The notes under the pieces are model-generated. The model had not been told where the DNA came from, did no database searches, and worked only from the letters and a program-made list of their open reading frames with translations. Source: Coptis chinensis (taxonomy: Eukaryota; Streptophyta; Magnoliopsida; Ranunculales; Ranunculaceae). Taken from it: a stretch of 64,000 nt of DNA. Positions 47,133 to 58,582 of the stretch are shown here, piece by piece. The translations under genes were made by a program, and so were the position numbers. The DNA lies in the NCBI GenBank assembly GCA_015680905.1, contig CM027384.1, positions 73,627,501 to 73,691,500 of the forward strand, written 5' to 3'. Each line of letters starts with the position of its first letter. The first letter of the stretch is position 1.

Positions 47133-50100
47133 CTACAACAGCTTCAACGCACCTGTGACATCATCAACCAAATCGGCAGGTCCTGCCAGTAGAAAACACA
47201 CAAAAGATATAAATAGAAAGAACTGAAAACTGTTCCTCCTCATTAAGTTCTGCACAAACAAGTAGAAGAAAGAGTAATTAAGTGCTAAACAGAGACACCC
47301 AAATGCCATCTAGAAGAATATTTGACGAGTGCCAGACCAGAAGAAGGGAATTCAGGTAGCTCAACCCAAGTATCAAAAATGAAAAATTGCAATATTTATC
47401 GGGTGATTTACTAATAAAAGTACAGTTATCTTGGTTGGATAGAAATCTTATATGGCTTCAATAAATAAAATGCAAAAGGTGAGATAGTAAGAGGGACTCG
47501 GCCGTTACTGGTGCTTGTTTTCATCTACTAACAGAGCAACACTAACACTAAAAAAGATGACAATGACTGTGTTGATGATAATGATGCCCAACTTAATCAC
47601 AACAACTTCTCATAAGAGCTTCTAGCTCAATTGGTTGTGTACCCCTTTCCTCATGGGAGAGGTTGCAAGTTCAAATCCCACCAAGTGTTGGTTGGAATTT
47701 CTTTCTTGTGTAATTATGTGATGGGCCAAGTGAGCCTTCGGGTAGAGACAAGGTGCTGCTATGATGGGTGGACCGAGCAGCGAAAGCAAGTCTTCATGGA
47801 CAAGGTGGAGGTGGTTGCGTCTATTCAAAATGGCGCATCAGCGAGAGCCTTCGGGGTTGGTGAGCCTTCGGGTAGGGTCCTTCAATGTAACCGGTGTGGG
47901 TCTGCCTTAACCCTCTAAATATTTATAAAAAACACAAAAAACTTCTCATAAGGAAAATAAATTCCCAGGGAGTGTTAAAGTCCTTATGGCGGGTAACACC
48001 TAACATAATTTCTAATTCTCCAAAAAAATTCACTGCATCAGCCATTCAGCTCCTTCCCGTTGTCTGCTACAGGTGTCACCTTATACTCTAAATTTTTTTT
48101 TGTGAAGTACTAGGTTTAGACACACATTAGAGCCAGATTCACAGATTCACCCCCTACCAAAAACACCTTAGGTCCCAAATTATCAGTCTGTAGTCTCTAT
48201 ACACACCAATCCTTGCAAATCACAAAACATTCAGCAAAAGAAACTGTGCAACACCTCCTTTAGTCCAACCAACTTGCTTCCTGCAGTGACAAAATGCCCA
48301 TAAGCATAGTGAAATTCCCTATAAGCACCATCAACAATGGTCTTGTCGAAGATCCTCTGAGATGAAATAGGGAATTTCCACTGAAACGTCAAAGCACATA
48401 CAGGTTATTCAGTAGGGACTATCGTTTATAGAGATTATCTTTCAAATGCTCGTCACATAATCAATGACAATATAAGCACAGCATGGAATGCCTTAGAAGT
48501 CAATATATTCACCAAAGCCAATAGTGTCATTCTAAACTACCATGTGGTACCACAATGGTCCACTTCAGACAATCAATAGCCATGAATGTGAACTTCGGAA
48601 AGCTCCCTCATTGGTCAAAGCTTCAACGAGTGCCCTGGGTGCCAACCTTTTATTATTCGTAGGTCTCCGTAAGTAAACCACCTTTAGCTTCTCCCTAAAG
48701 AAATCTCTTAACTGAACATTTTCTTTTCTCAAATCTGAACTTCAGAGATCGTGTTTTTCAGCATAGAAATATCACTGCAATGAAAGTGAAAGAAAATACA
48801 AAGCAAAAGGACGAAGAAAACGTTAAAGAGGTCTCAATGAATATGGGGGTCATCATTCTATACGCTCTATCCATATTGTCATCTCTTTCTCTGTGTTCAC
48901 TATTCGAGCCAAAGGTGTTTTCTTTTAATGGATGGAGTCTGTAGATAAATATATTTATCATTTTCATAACAGAGAAAATTCCTTTAATTTTTTTACTCTG
49001 GTAAAAGAGAGGAACTCCATTACTGAACGATAAAAAGATTGCATGACACACATTAATGTGGTCTCTTATCTCTGATTAGATTCTTTCCTGAATATCAATG
49101 GTCTCCATCTTGTAAAACACTAATTTGTTTCTAATAATAATGGAGAAAAACAGGGAGATCTTTTCCAGCAACGATAAAACGATGATAAAAAGATTGCATG
49201 GCACACATTCATGTGGTCTCTTATCTCTGATTAGATTCTCTCCTGAATATCCACGGTCTCCATCTTGTAAAATACAATTTTGTTACTAATCGGTGTAAGA
49301 AGATAGCGTTTGACTCTCTATCAGAAGAAAATTAATCCCAGTCCCATGTTTTTGAAGAAACTTTGTCTTCGAGTTCACTCCACAGTCGAGATATATGATT
49401 GCTCTGCAAGGTGCTTCGCATGGGTGCATGGCAATGTTTTCCTTTTTCTTTTTGGCTCACTACTATGTCTTTGTGTGTGTGTGGTGGGGGTGTCATTTAA
49501 GCAAATATTCACTCAGCACTGCTTATGTCAGCCCTACAGCATCCATGACAATGGTTTGTTGGGCCTTCTTTTCCATAGTCCCTCCCCCCCCCCACAATCT
49601 TCCTTGAGTACATAAGTACATAACAATACTCCTAGTACAATTTACTTCATTATTACAGTCTATCCACATTTTAATATGATCAAGATCTCTACCATTTTTT
49701 TTTTTCAATAACCACCACCCTTATAAAGATCTCTACCATTTTCATAATCATCGTATGTAATGGTGCTGTTTCAAATAGTATTCATATTTTTGGTACTACT
49801 GCCTACATACATCAGTTCTTAACCATGCATGAGCAGATTACTACAAGTTTTAATAATATAGCGGCTGCCCAAAAACGCAAATACATTTCAATATTCAAAT
49901 GATATTACCAATAAAAATTACCACAAAACCCAATTCAGATTGAAACAGTAAGACTTCCTATAGAACTTGTGTCATTTAGTCAAGTCTAGCTAATAAGTTT
50001 CATTTGAATGGGAAAGGTAAACCACTCACCAAGCAAAGCCATCACTGTCCTCGAATCTGGAAAAGGAAATAAAAAAATAAAGAAAAAGAGAAGGATATTA

Positions 50101-51508
50101 ATCAAGTTGGAGAACACAACTAAGGTAAAAAATCAATCTAAAAGTTATGTAATTACTTTTGCGGTGATATATCCTTGTTATTTATTTTTCAGAAAACTGG
50201 TATAAATTCTAAGCAAATTCAAAACTGTCAGCTCAATGTCCAGCACACAAAATGTATTGAACAAATTTGTAAAAGAAGTTTCATGCAAACCCACTCACTT
50301 GGTGCAATCTGTGTTCTTCCAGCATCAATTGTAATATGGGTTGGTAAGTTCAGTGATTTGGCCCTTTCCTGTAACAAATGCATCCATACAATTAATTCTA
50401 AGATTCTATTATTTCATGATTTGCTATGGTGCTTGTTTGTTTGCTGGTGTGTTCCTATTTTAGCTTAAGAATTTGCTCTTACTCCTTGATAGAAGTTTAC
50501 AACCGCATAACAGATACAAGTTGTATTACTAGTAACCATATGGCATATGCATGAGATGAAATTAGAACTACTGATTTTCTTCTGTTCAAGGTCATATTTC
50601 AAGTTGACTGTATCAGGAAAAGGATGAGAGCTAGTACAAAAGTGGAATAAGTTGGACCACATGATGACATTTAGAAACATATCGTGTTTGACCTATTAGA
50701 CATTAAAACATATTAATAAGCTGTAATAAGTTTCGGAATATGTTTCATTATCAGGATACAAACTGGGGGTAAATACTGTGTTCATTAGCTAACCATTCCA
50801 AGAAAGCATGAAGAAGAATAAAATGGTCGCTATAGGACCTCCTAGATGTCAAAGAACACCAATAACAACTCAACTATATGCATACGCCATATAAACTTAC
50901 TTGCAACACTAGCAAATCATCCTCACTTTCACTTTTCAAAACCACTTTCACTTGCCCACACATCTCCCACCTGCAAATAACAGAACAATAGAACTAAGGA
51001 CTTCCACTGAAACCAAATTAAATAACATTCTTATAGTGGTAGTACGAGCGCGTACCTGTTCAATGCTTTAGGTGCTCTATGAAGAAGCTTCTTATAAAGG
51101 CCCAATGTCGCATGACTACACGTACAACAAAAAAAAACACATGATTAGACAAAAAAATGCAAATGAACATCCTAAAAAACGAGGTGGGCAAGATTGACAG
51201 ACAAACCTGCATTGGGCAGCGATCTTTCCTTTGCCCATCTTTAAGTCATTCCTAACAACCAAAACCATTTTAAAATCTTCCAAAATCTCAGCAAGCTTTT
51301 CAACCTCCACAAGACTCGATTTTGACTTATTATTTGTAATAGTATTATTACTCCCCGCTGCTTCTTTCTTAGTAAGAGAAGCCCCCCGGAAAGGTAGGTG
51401 AAGTAGTTTTCTAATAGGAGTAGCAGCAGAAGAAGTACCAAGGATGTATCCAATTGCAATGCAGCCCGCTGCCCCAAGAAGAATGGCACTCAACCAGGAC
51501 ACATCCAT
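47133..51508 (-). CDS. PTH2: peptidyl-tRNA hydrolase 2, six exons
   Basis: Exons are 51207-51508, 51056-51115, 50901-50970, 50299-50368, 50030-50056 and 47133-47182, all with GT/AG borders and compatible phases. Together they encode 192 aa. The N-terminus carries a hydrophobic anchor ([20 protein letters not shown]) and a low-complexity linker. The catalytic domain follows with [22 protein letters not shown], cut here to its key parts KMGKGK and [14 protein letters not shown]. Next come [42 protein letters not shown] and [15 protein letters not shown] at the end. Bacterial-unrelated Pth2 enzymes release peptides from prematurely dropped peptidyl-tRNA. The anchor suggests a membrane-bound form, as in animal PTRH2. 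Intron 5 is 2.85 kb and holds a SINE. Exon 5 is only 27 bases. Confidence 0.93.
47617..47939 (+). mobile_element. tRNA-derived SINE in PTH2 intron 5
   Basis: The 323 bp element is flanked by an exact 13 bp target duplication, AACTTCTCATAAG (47604-47616 and 47940-47952 by alignment). Its 5' end looks like a tRNA. The A box is TAGCTCAATTGGT and the B box is within GGTTGCAAGTTCAAATCCC. The tail is A-rich (AAAAAACACAAAAA). It is oriented opposite to the PTH2 gene. Pol III transcription from the two boxes is the family's known mode. The family within plant SINEs was not identified. Confidence 0.9.
49029..49295. repeat. tandem duplication of about 155 bp in PTH2 intron 5
   Basis: The stretch GATAAAAAGATTGCATG...TGTGGTCTCTTATCTCTG ATTAGATTCT...CCATCTTGTAAAA appears at 49029-49140 and again, with few changes, at 49184-49295. 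The offset of 155 bases and the high identity point to a local duplication. Confidence 0.85.
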
Positions 51509-51907
51509 TTTTATTATTCCTTTAATCTAATTCTCCCTCTCTTTTCACATTACACGAACTGGAGTTAACCCGCAAAACAGTTTAAATTTTAAAATAAAAT
51601 CCGTTAATAGTTCGGAGATGTTACCTGAATAATAATAAAGCACGCGGTCGTGGGTTTCAGACTTTTAAGTCTGTGCCTGCTTGCTACTGATTTGGACGCC
51701 GTTTTATGTTTTCCGAAAATCAAGGGTTAGCACGAGATTAACACGTGTTGATTCTTTTAATATTCCGATTCCTTATTCTGGAGAAGAAATAGAAATTGCT
51801 TTTATTTTTGGGCCTCAGTTTATAGTTTATACTGTTCCTTTTGCTTTCGCCAATTTTCAAGTACAACGAAAATTTTGGATTTGCATACTAAGTACAGGTC
51901 TGTCTGA
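51509..51907. promoter_or_regulatory. upstream region of PTH2
   Basis: About 400 bases separate the PTH2 start codon from the Harbinger element. No clear TATA element or other motif was fixed. It includes the 5' UTR (with TTTAAAATAAAAT) and is the only room for a core promoter outside the transposon. Confidence 0.4.
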
Positions 51908-54900
51908 GGCTAACTCCAATGGTTTGGTGCACCAAAACACCAAACCACAATATTAAATATCGGTTAAAAAAAAAAACCAAGCTTTTTTGTACGCCATCAC
52001 CAGTGGCGGGCAAGAAATAAAAAAAAAAAAAACCAAACTTTTTTGTACGCCATCACCAGTGGCGTGTAGTTATTTATCTTCCAATATTATCCTTTAAAAA
52101 AAAAACCCCCATAACACAAAAAAGAAATAAATAAAAAAAAAAACCAAAAAACCAAGTTTTTGTACGCCATCACCAGTGGCGTGTAGTTATTTATCTCCCA
52201 AAAAGAAACCCCCAAGAACACAAAAAAGAAAAAAAAAAAACACTCTCTCTCACTAAAAAAAAAAAAAAAAAAAAAACTCTCACCGCTCAACACTTCCTCA
52301 AAAAAATCGTGGGCACTCTCACTCTCACCGCTCAACACTTCCCACAAAAATGGCTTGAAAAAGATGGAGGCAAAAAAACTGCAGCAGGTAATTCTACAAG
52401 CTTGTTTATAGTACCCTTGTGCTTGAAATCCCTTTGTTTTTTTTGATTTATAGTTGTTTTAATTCTCCAAGTTAAAAAACTATTTCACTCTTCAGAAACG
52501 TCAAGTTACCAATTCAAGCATAAGGTTTCACAAATAACTTTTCAAAATAAACCTGAAATTTGGTAGCCTCGACTAACCTGGAATTTGGTAAAATTTAAAA
52601 GAATGGGTTCGCGGTTCAATCTTTTCAAGTAACATGGTTAATTGTAAGGACTTTCTTCAATGGAGTTGAAACATAGCCAAAGTATTTGCATTGAATTCAG
52701 TTGCAGACTTGCAGGAGTCCTGGCCTCTCAAAACTCTTTGCGTCTCTCTCTTGCTTGCTGAACCTCCTAATGAGAGAAATGGTAAGTACTCATTTTTGTA
52801 TCTCTGTTGATGGTGTTTGGTTTCACACTGTAAAGGGTAGGCAGTAATAGCTTACTTAACGTTTTAATTTTTTATTCACCGTTTTGGTTCGGCAAGGTAA
52901 GTTTCCCTGCTAAAATGTAGTACTAATGACAAAACAGTATTGGCTAAACGGTTTTTGCTTCTTTGATAATATGTGATACTGAGTGTATGGATGTTTGTCA
53001 TCAAAATAAAATAGTTTGGCAAGATCAAGTGTTCAAGTGTGATCAAATGTGAGTCACACTAATCTTTTGGTTGAGAGTCCACCAGCTTGCAAATAAAATG
53101 GGTCTCAAGTGGTAGGGTATAATATCATATGTATACCTGTTTTACTACTGGGATGATTCGAGCTAGTCACATTGTACTTAACCATTCATAATCAAGTGTT
53201 GGCAAAAAATGATTCTATGTGATGTGTTATAGTGGTGAAACTTTGTTATTCTTTGCAGTATAAATCTCGATTTTATACCCTATGTTATGAAAATGTAGTA
53301 AATTTTTTATGCAATATAATTCCAAATGCACGCTAGTCACAATGTACTGTTGACAGACAGTGGTTCTGGGGAATGTTTTTTATTGCAAGACTTTATTAGT
53401 TTGTGATATTTTTATTGTTAGTTAATAGTATTGGCTTTGCGAAGGTATTCAGTACAATCTTATAGGAATCTAAGTGCTATAGTATGTACAATCAGTCATC
53501 TTTATGTGATAGCCGAAATGTTCAATCTCTAAGAGCTTCAATTGTTATTTATCAATATTTCACTTTGATGTTGTTCTCTCAATTTTGCTTTTATAATTTC
53601 ACTTTCTTATCGTACACAATTATGCTTTTATAATTTGGTTAGATTTTCGTTAATTTATAATGATGTGTTATAAAACCATGGCAGGTTTCAATTGATGTGC
53701 TACAAGTTTTTGTGGGACAATTTAGTCACTAATAACTTCCCTGCAAGCCAGTTCTTCAAGCAGTTTGACTTGGATTCTCAATACATATTAGCGAGTTGCT
53801 CCTTCATTTGAAGCCAAGGTTAGAAACACATTGTCTAAGTCTCAGCAATACGATTGTGTGTTGATATACGTAGAATACTATAGTGTGGTCTAGTTTTGTG
53901 TCATACCATTAAATGAACAAGATGGCATGGGGGGAACACCTGATTCTGAAATGCAAAGACTTGGTTCATCAAAAAGACCGGATTGTGGAAGAGACAAATC
54001 AAAAAAAAAAAAAAAAAAATTGATAGTCAAAATGAAACTTCTCTCAAAGAATTAACGCGCAATCTCAACGGGCGATGGAGGCCATTGAGGCAGCAACTGA
54101 CCGTGGGAAAAAATTCTATGAAAGTGAAGCGTTTAATCCTTCAAGGATTAAACTTGCAGAAAAAAAAAGAATTCCGTGAGACATTGGCATGGGAAAAGGA
54201 GATCATGAGCACAAATACATCGACTATGACACCTCAGGGAAAAGAATGGTACAAAAACGCAAAGAAACAAATTTTGAAAGATCAAACTCTTCGCAATTCA
54301 CGGACTCCTTCAAGAAATTTGCACTTTGAAGAATACGGAGAAAGCGATTGATTAATTTGATTAAGAATTTTAAATGTTTCGTACGTATTTGATGTATTTT
54401 TAATGTATTTCCTTTTAATTTGTTGTTTTTTTTTTTTTCAATAAATATTTTATTTAAATAATTAATTAAGTTGTTGCAAATCGGAATAAATTTAATCTTA
54501 AAATTGAAATTATAACAAAGAGATACAAATAAATCAAAAAAATTTAAAAGGGTAGGATAGAATGGTAATTGCATAAATTAAGTTATTAAAAAACGAAAAA
54601 AAAAAAAGAATCAATTCTAACCGCCATTGGGAGTGGCGGGTGGAAAATCATAATTGAATTCTGTACGCCATTGTGAGTGGCGTGTAAGTTATTATTTGAA
54701 TTAATTCACATTCCTACCCGCCACTGGCTACGGCGTGCAAGACTAATTTGGATTTTTTTGATTGCCCGCCATTGGCAATGGCGTACAGAGCATACGCTAT
54801 AACGTTAAAATTGACTGCAAAAATAGAGAAATTTATGAAGATAGCGTTGGCGGTATAACGTTTAACGTACCATTGGATCACATTTTACGTTAAATTTGAT

Positions 54901-54926
54901 GTTTTGCAGCACCATTAGACTTAGCC
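51908..54926 (+). mobile_element. PIF/Harbinger-type DNA transposon, non-autonomous, 3.0 kb
   Basis: The terminal inverted repeats begin GGCTAACTCCAATGGT at the left and GGCTAAGTCTAATGGT at the right (reverse complement). The 3 bp target duplication TGA lies at 51905-51907 and 54927-54929, as expected for PIF/Harbinger. Subterminal hairpin words of the type CGCCATCACCAGTGGCG recur three times at the left (51987-52185) and four times, varied, at the right (54620-54790). An ORF1-like remnant lies at 53906-54351. No DDE transposase was found. Confidence 0.88.
53906..54351 (+). pseudogene. PIF/Harbinger ORF1-like remnant (NAM-associated C-terminal type)
   Basis: The text reads EQDGMGGTPDSEMQRLGSS and KRPDCGRDKSKKKKK. 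After a frame change comes EKEIMSTNTSTMTPQGKEW followed by YKNAKKQIL. It matches the C-terminal part of plant Harbinger ORF1 proteins, which share the NAM-associated domain (the ...MxxDTSxMxPxxKxYY... pattern). The Myb-like N-terminus is not seen. The A-rich run at 54000-54019 is where the frame slips. In active elements ORF1 binds DNA and cooperates with the transposase. Confidence 0.7.
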
Positions 54927-54929
54927 TGA

Positions 54930-55409
54930 GACATTTTTCTTGTGGTTAATCTCTTATGATTACATTGAGCGTAATGTCTAACAAAATGCCTCCTTAATAT
55001 TCTTTTCTCCTGTTGTATCAGCCAATGGCATATTAAGACTTACAAGCAGAATAACAGACACAGGTAGGAGAGCAACACCCTTGAGAAGTAGATCATTATT
55101 CATACTTTATTATGTGTGGATCAACAACCATCAAGATAAACTATTCCATTTACCATCAAGATAAACAACCATCATTATTCATAAAAACACTTGAAAGAAG
55201 CAACATTCCATTTACCAAAACAAAGATAAAGTCAGATAAAGATAACTACATGTTAAATAAAAACAATTAACAACTGCCACAAGATTCTATACAAAACACA
55301 CCCTGCCAAGAGTTATGGAAGACCATGTCTACTTATTTTCATTCAAAATTACAATAAAGATCAAAGGGGTTGAAAGCAGGAGAGTGATGTCCATTCCAGC
55401 CTTTGTGAG
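54930..55409. other. 3' flank of the IF1-like gene, no other gene seen
   Basis: The part from about 55220 to 55409 is the presumed 3' UTR, because it is repeated in the duplicated copy at 58583-58774. The rest shows nothing recognisable. Confidence 0.5.
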
Positions 55410-58105
55410 TCATTCTCCAGATTTCTGTTGATAAAAAACCAACATTAGCAACAGTCAATCCGACGTTAACAAGAAAAACAAAACAAAACAAATTATAAAT
55501 AGACTATCAAAACATTCCTCCTACAACTATGTCTTTTTTTTGACAAAGGCTATATTTAGAGTAGAGTCATCGCCTTGTGCAAATGTAAGATGATGTAACA
55601 CTGTTCTTCAAGAGTTGAAAGTGAAAATTGACAAGCACAAAGAAAAGCTTTCCCCTACAGTGGGAACAAGCATCTTACATGCCTATGAGCATTACTACAT
55701 ATTGAACAGAATAAAAATCCACAGGAAACGGACTGAGAAAGAATAGGAGCACTGCTCGGGATACATAATTTCTTGGTAAAGACTCTTGAAAACAAGAGAT
55801 AGAGCGGAATAAGATATTGAAGAAGCATAGGAAAGAAGAGTTACACTACATCATATGCTCCTCTTTAAGGAGAGTGGATTACTTTCAATTAAAAAGTATC
55901 TTGATTTCCCTCAGTTTGGTACCCTTTGCAAGGAGCACGATATGTGGCTAAGCTTACAATCTATCCATGATTACCAGCTATGTGTTCTTTGTTTGCAAAT
56001 ATAACCCTCCCGGGTTTTAGGATTCGCACAGCTATACATATCTGAAAGAGGAAGTGCACGACCCAGGAAAGATATGCTAACCAAATTTACCAAGTAGGTG
56101 CCTGAGAAGTACGCCACAATGCTACAACACATGTTCCTAGAAGAAACTGATGTGAAATATCCGCAACAAGAATTACTGTTTAGTATGCAAAATAAGTGCA
56201 TACCCCCAAATATGAATTCCCATGAAAATAGTGATGGCTTATTTATTGTAGCAGTCAATATTCATGTGCCATCAAAATCTACAAGGTTCAAAGATACATT
56301 ACGATCATTAGGGCAAAGCTAATGGACCCCTTAATCGGTCTCTATTTTCATATTTGAGGGAGCAATTCAAAAAACACCTCTCCCATGCACCCCCTATATG
56401 GGCCTCTATTATTGCCAATATACCACCCTTGAAAAGTGTCTTTCTATTTTGAAGACATAATTTATGGTGTTTGGGCATAAAATAAAGTTCCACACGTAAT
56501 TTCTAGTTATGCAAATTTATGAGTGAATATATCATAAATTTCTAGATAAGTTGGTAAAACCTTTGGGTGATGATATCAGAGGTCTGGGGTTCGAACCCTG
56601 CTACACACTATTGAGTTATTGATCTCTTTAAAAACAGGCTTGCCCACACATTTGCAGGTGCCGACTAGCAAAGTCGGTAAAACCTTTGGGTGATGATACC
56701 AAAGGTCTGGGGGGCTCGAATCTCGCCAGCATCAAAGAGTTAATGATCTCATTTAAAACAGGCTTACCAAACAAAAAAAAAAATTATGAGTGAAAGTATT
56801 TCATGCAAACAATAGCAGCTTAGTTGGTCAAGGTCATTGTCATTGGACTTGCAATCTTGAGTTGGAACACCCGCCCCAGCATAATGGATTGTTTTTATAA
56901 TTACAAAAAATGGAAAGAAAAGGTGTTCGTATAAGAGTCGCACATGCGACCTACGGGTCTGTAGACCAATTACACATGAACCGAAAGGTTTTGCAGAATC
57001 CAATCAATATTTTGAATGCCTGCGCTTTGGAATTCCTCTTTCACAAGTCCACTCTTTCATAAAGAACTTTAAAGGCTGATGTGGCCCTTTATATCAGTTG
57101 GCGATGCCCTTAAGGTGTTTCTTCTACCACTCCTTTATATGCATCATCTCGAGCCCTACACTAGGGTCTAGGAACGGTTTTGACTAATAATGACCAACTC
57201 AATGTCATGAAGGGAAAAGTAATCTTCCAGTGACACCTAAACTAAAGTAATAAGATAGAGAGGTGTGTATCCCACACACATGGTTTAAACTTTAAAGGAT
57301 GCATAAGCATTATCCTCATTTCCCCTGCCAAACTCATCTTCATACACAAAAAGAAACTGCATCCAAAACTTCACTCACACAGTCACACTACCAAACTACA
57401 AAAACTAATCTAATCCCTCTTCCATAACATCCCCAACTAAAAAAAACGTTAGATGTTTTAAACCCCAACCCCTGTGGCAACCACTTGAATATTACAGAAC
57501 AATAGATAGTGCAACAAAAATGCACAAATTTTCTCTACGAATTTTTATTAATACCATTGTACTCTTAACTTTCTTGCTAAACTATATTATCCCATACAGT
57601 ATATACTACTAAAAAGCCCAAATACTCTTACTTCCTATCCATATTACCCTATACTAGTATTTGTTTTTCATAAAATAGTATTCCTAACTGTAACCTCACA
57701 AATGATGAAATCTATTATTACTCCACCACAAGATCAAAATAACTTGTATTTCTAAAATGGATCTAATATAAAGAACAAATCTTTTTACCGACAATAACAC
57801 GAAATCAATTAAAACAGACCTTGTCAGATTTGTCCTTATCGGCAGCTGCTTTCTCTTTCTCCAACTTCTTCTTCGCTTTCTCAATCCTTTCTCTCTCCAT
57901 TTTCTTCAAAACAAAAATGAAACTTCAAAAAATCAATCAAAACAATTAGCAAACTGAACTGACTGACCTTAATGTAGATGTTCTCAGCTGCTTTTTCTTC
58001 TTCGCTAAAAACTCTCCCATCACTACTAAAGTAACGAGGAATCATCTTTCGTGAACTTTCCATTAGGCAAACTTGACTCTTCACAGCTGCAGCTCGCATC
58101 GCCAT
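55410..58105 (-). CDS. mitochondrial F1Fo-ATPase inhibitor-like protein (IF1 type), three exons
   Basis: Exon 1 (57968-58105, 46 codons) encodes MAMRAAAVKSQVCLMESSR and KMIPRYFSSDGRVFSEEEKA, then AENIYIK, and ends at GTCAGT. Exon 2 (57820-57903) follows a TTTGAAG acceptor and encodes KMERERIEKAKKKLEKEK, then AAADKDKSDK. Exon 3 (55410-55424), behind TCAACAG, gives KSGE and a stop. The total is 78 aa. The N-terminus is a typical mitochondrial presequence (basic, RYFSS). The body has the E-rich start and the charged helix of plant IF1-like proteins, which block ATP hydrolysis by the mitochondrial ATP synthase. The short last exon is supported by its duplicated copy at 58775-58789. Intron 2 is 2.4 kb. 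The upstream in-frame ATG at 58237 is less likely. Confidence 0.78.
56540..56781 (+). mobile_element. dimeric tRNA-related SINE in IF1 intron 2
   Basis: There are two related units. Each has an A-box-like start with GGTAAAACCTTTGGGTGATG, then GGTCTGGGG with a B box (GGTTCGAACCC in unit 1, degenerate in unit 2), then GTTATTGATCTC or GTTAATGATCTC and TTTAAAACAGGCTT. Unit 1 is about 56540-56641 and unit 2 about 56660-56766. An A-rich tail (AAACAAAAAAAAAA) ends the pair at 56781. A third, weaker tRNA-like stretch (TTAGTTGGTCAAGGTCATTG) follows near 56820. Confidence 0.75.
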
Positions 58106-58394
58106 TTGATCAAACTCCCAATAATGGTCAAATGAGACAGTGAAATGAAAATCCACTTTTTTATATTGGTTTACAGTTTTCGATATTTCGGTGAATTTCG
58201 ATTTTGATGGATGAGATGAAATGCTGCTAATAAGCAACGCCTACTTTAGATCGTTGCACGCGACTGCAATTGTGCAGTTCATGTTCTGTGCTCGGGCTTT
58301 TGGGAGAATAATGCTTTCAGAAGAAATTGTCAGACGCATACTCTACTTTAAACTCGAGAAAGAGAAGAGTTAAGATATGATTTTTTTTTTCCGC

Positions 58395-58520
58395 GCATAT
58401 ATTGCAACAGCTCTATTTCTGTTGTTGCACGCAGTAGATTTGCCAAACCAAGTTCTGCTATTGACGTTCCCATATTCATTCCAGGACACTCTTCTACCTC
58501 TCATCAGCACCACTTTATTA
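58395..58520 (-). pseudogene. P450 haem-region fragment upstream of the IF1-like gene
   Basis: On the minus strand the text around 58395-58495 reads RGRR, then after a one-base slip [20 protein letters not shown]. This is the haem loop and following L-helix of a CYP71-clan P450. Only about 100 bases are preserved. It resembles the same region of B1 (17935-18020) more than A1 or A2. It lies about 300 bases upstream of the IF1 start codon. Confidence 0.75.
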
Positions 58521-58582
58521 ACTATGTTCCTTAGGTAAAAGTGTAAAACCATTGCTTCTATGGAAAAGTTGGTACACCAACA

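Noticed and set aside
47617-47690. A functional tRNA gene
   Set aside because: The A and B boxes are there, but the cloverleaf cannot be closed, and the segment is the head of a SINE with target duplications.
51241-51489. Alternative reading frame rich in L on the PTH2 first exon
   Set aside because: It is a shadow frame of the PTH2 exon, whose splice sites and conserved residues fit the main frame.
56540-56610. A tRNA gene at the perfect B box GGTTCGAACCC
   Set aside because: The anticodon arm and acceptor pairing are not convincing, and a second related unit with an A-rich tail follows, so it is a SINE.
58106-58237. Longer start for the IF1-like protein at 58237
   Set aside because: The 44 extra residues are not like a presequence, whereas MAMRAAAV starts a typical plant mitochondrial targeting peptide.
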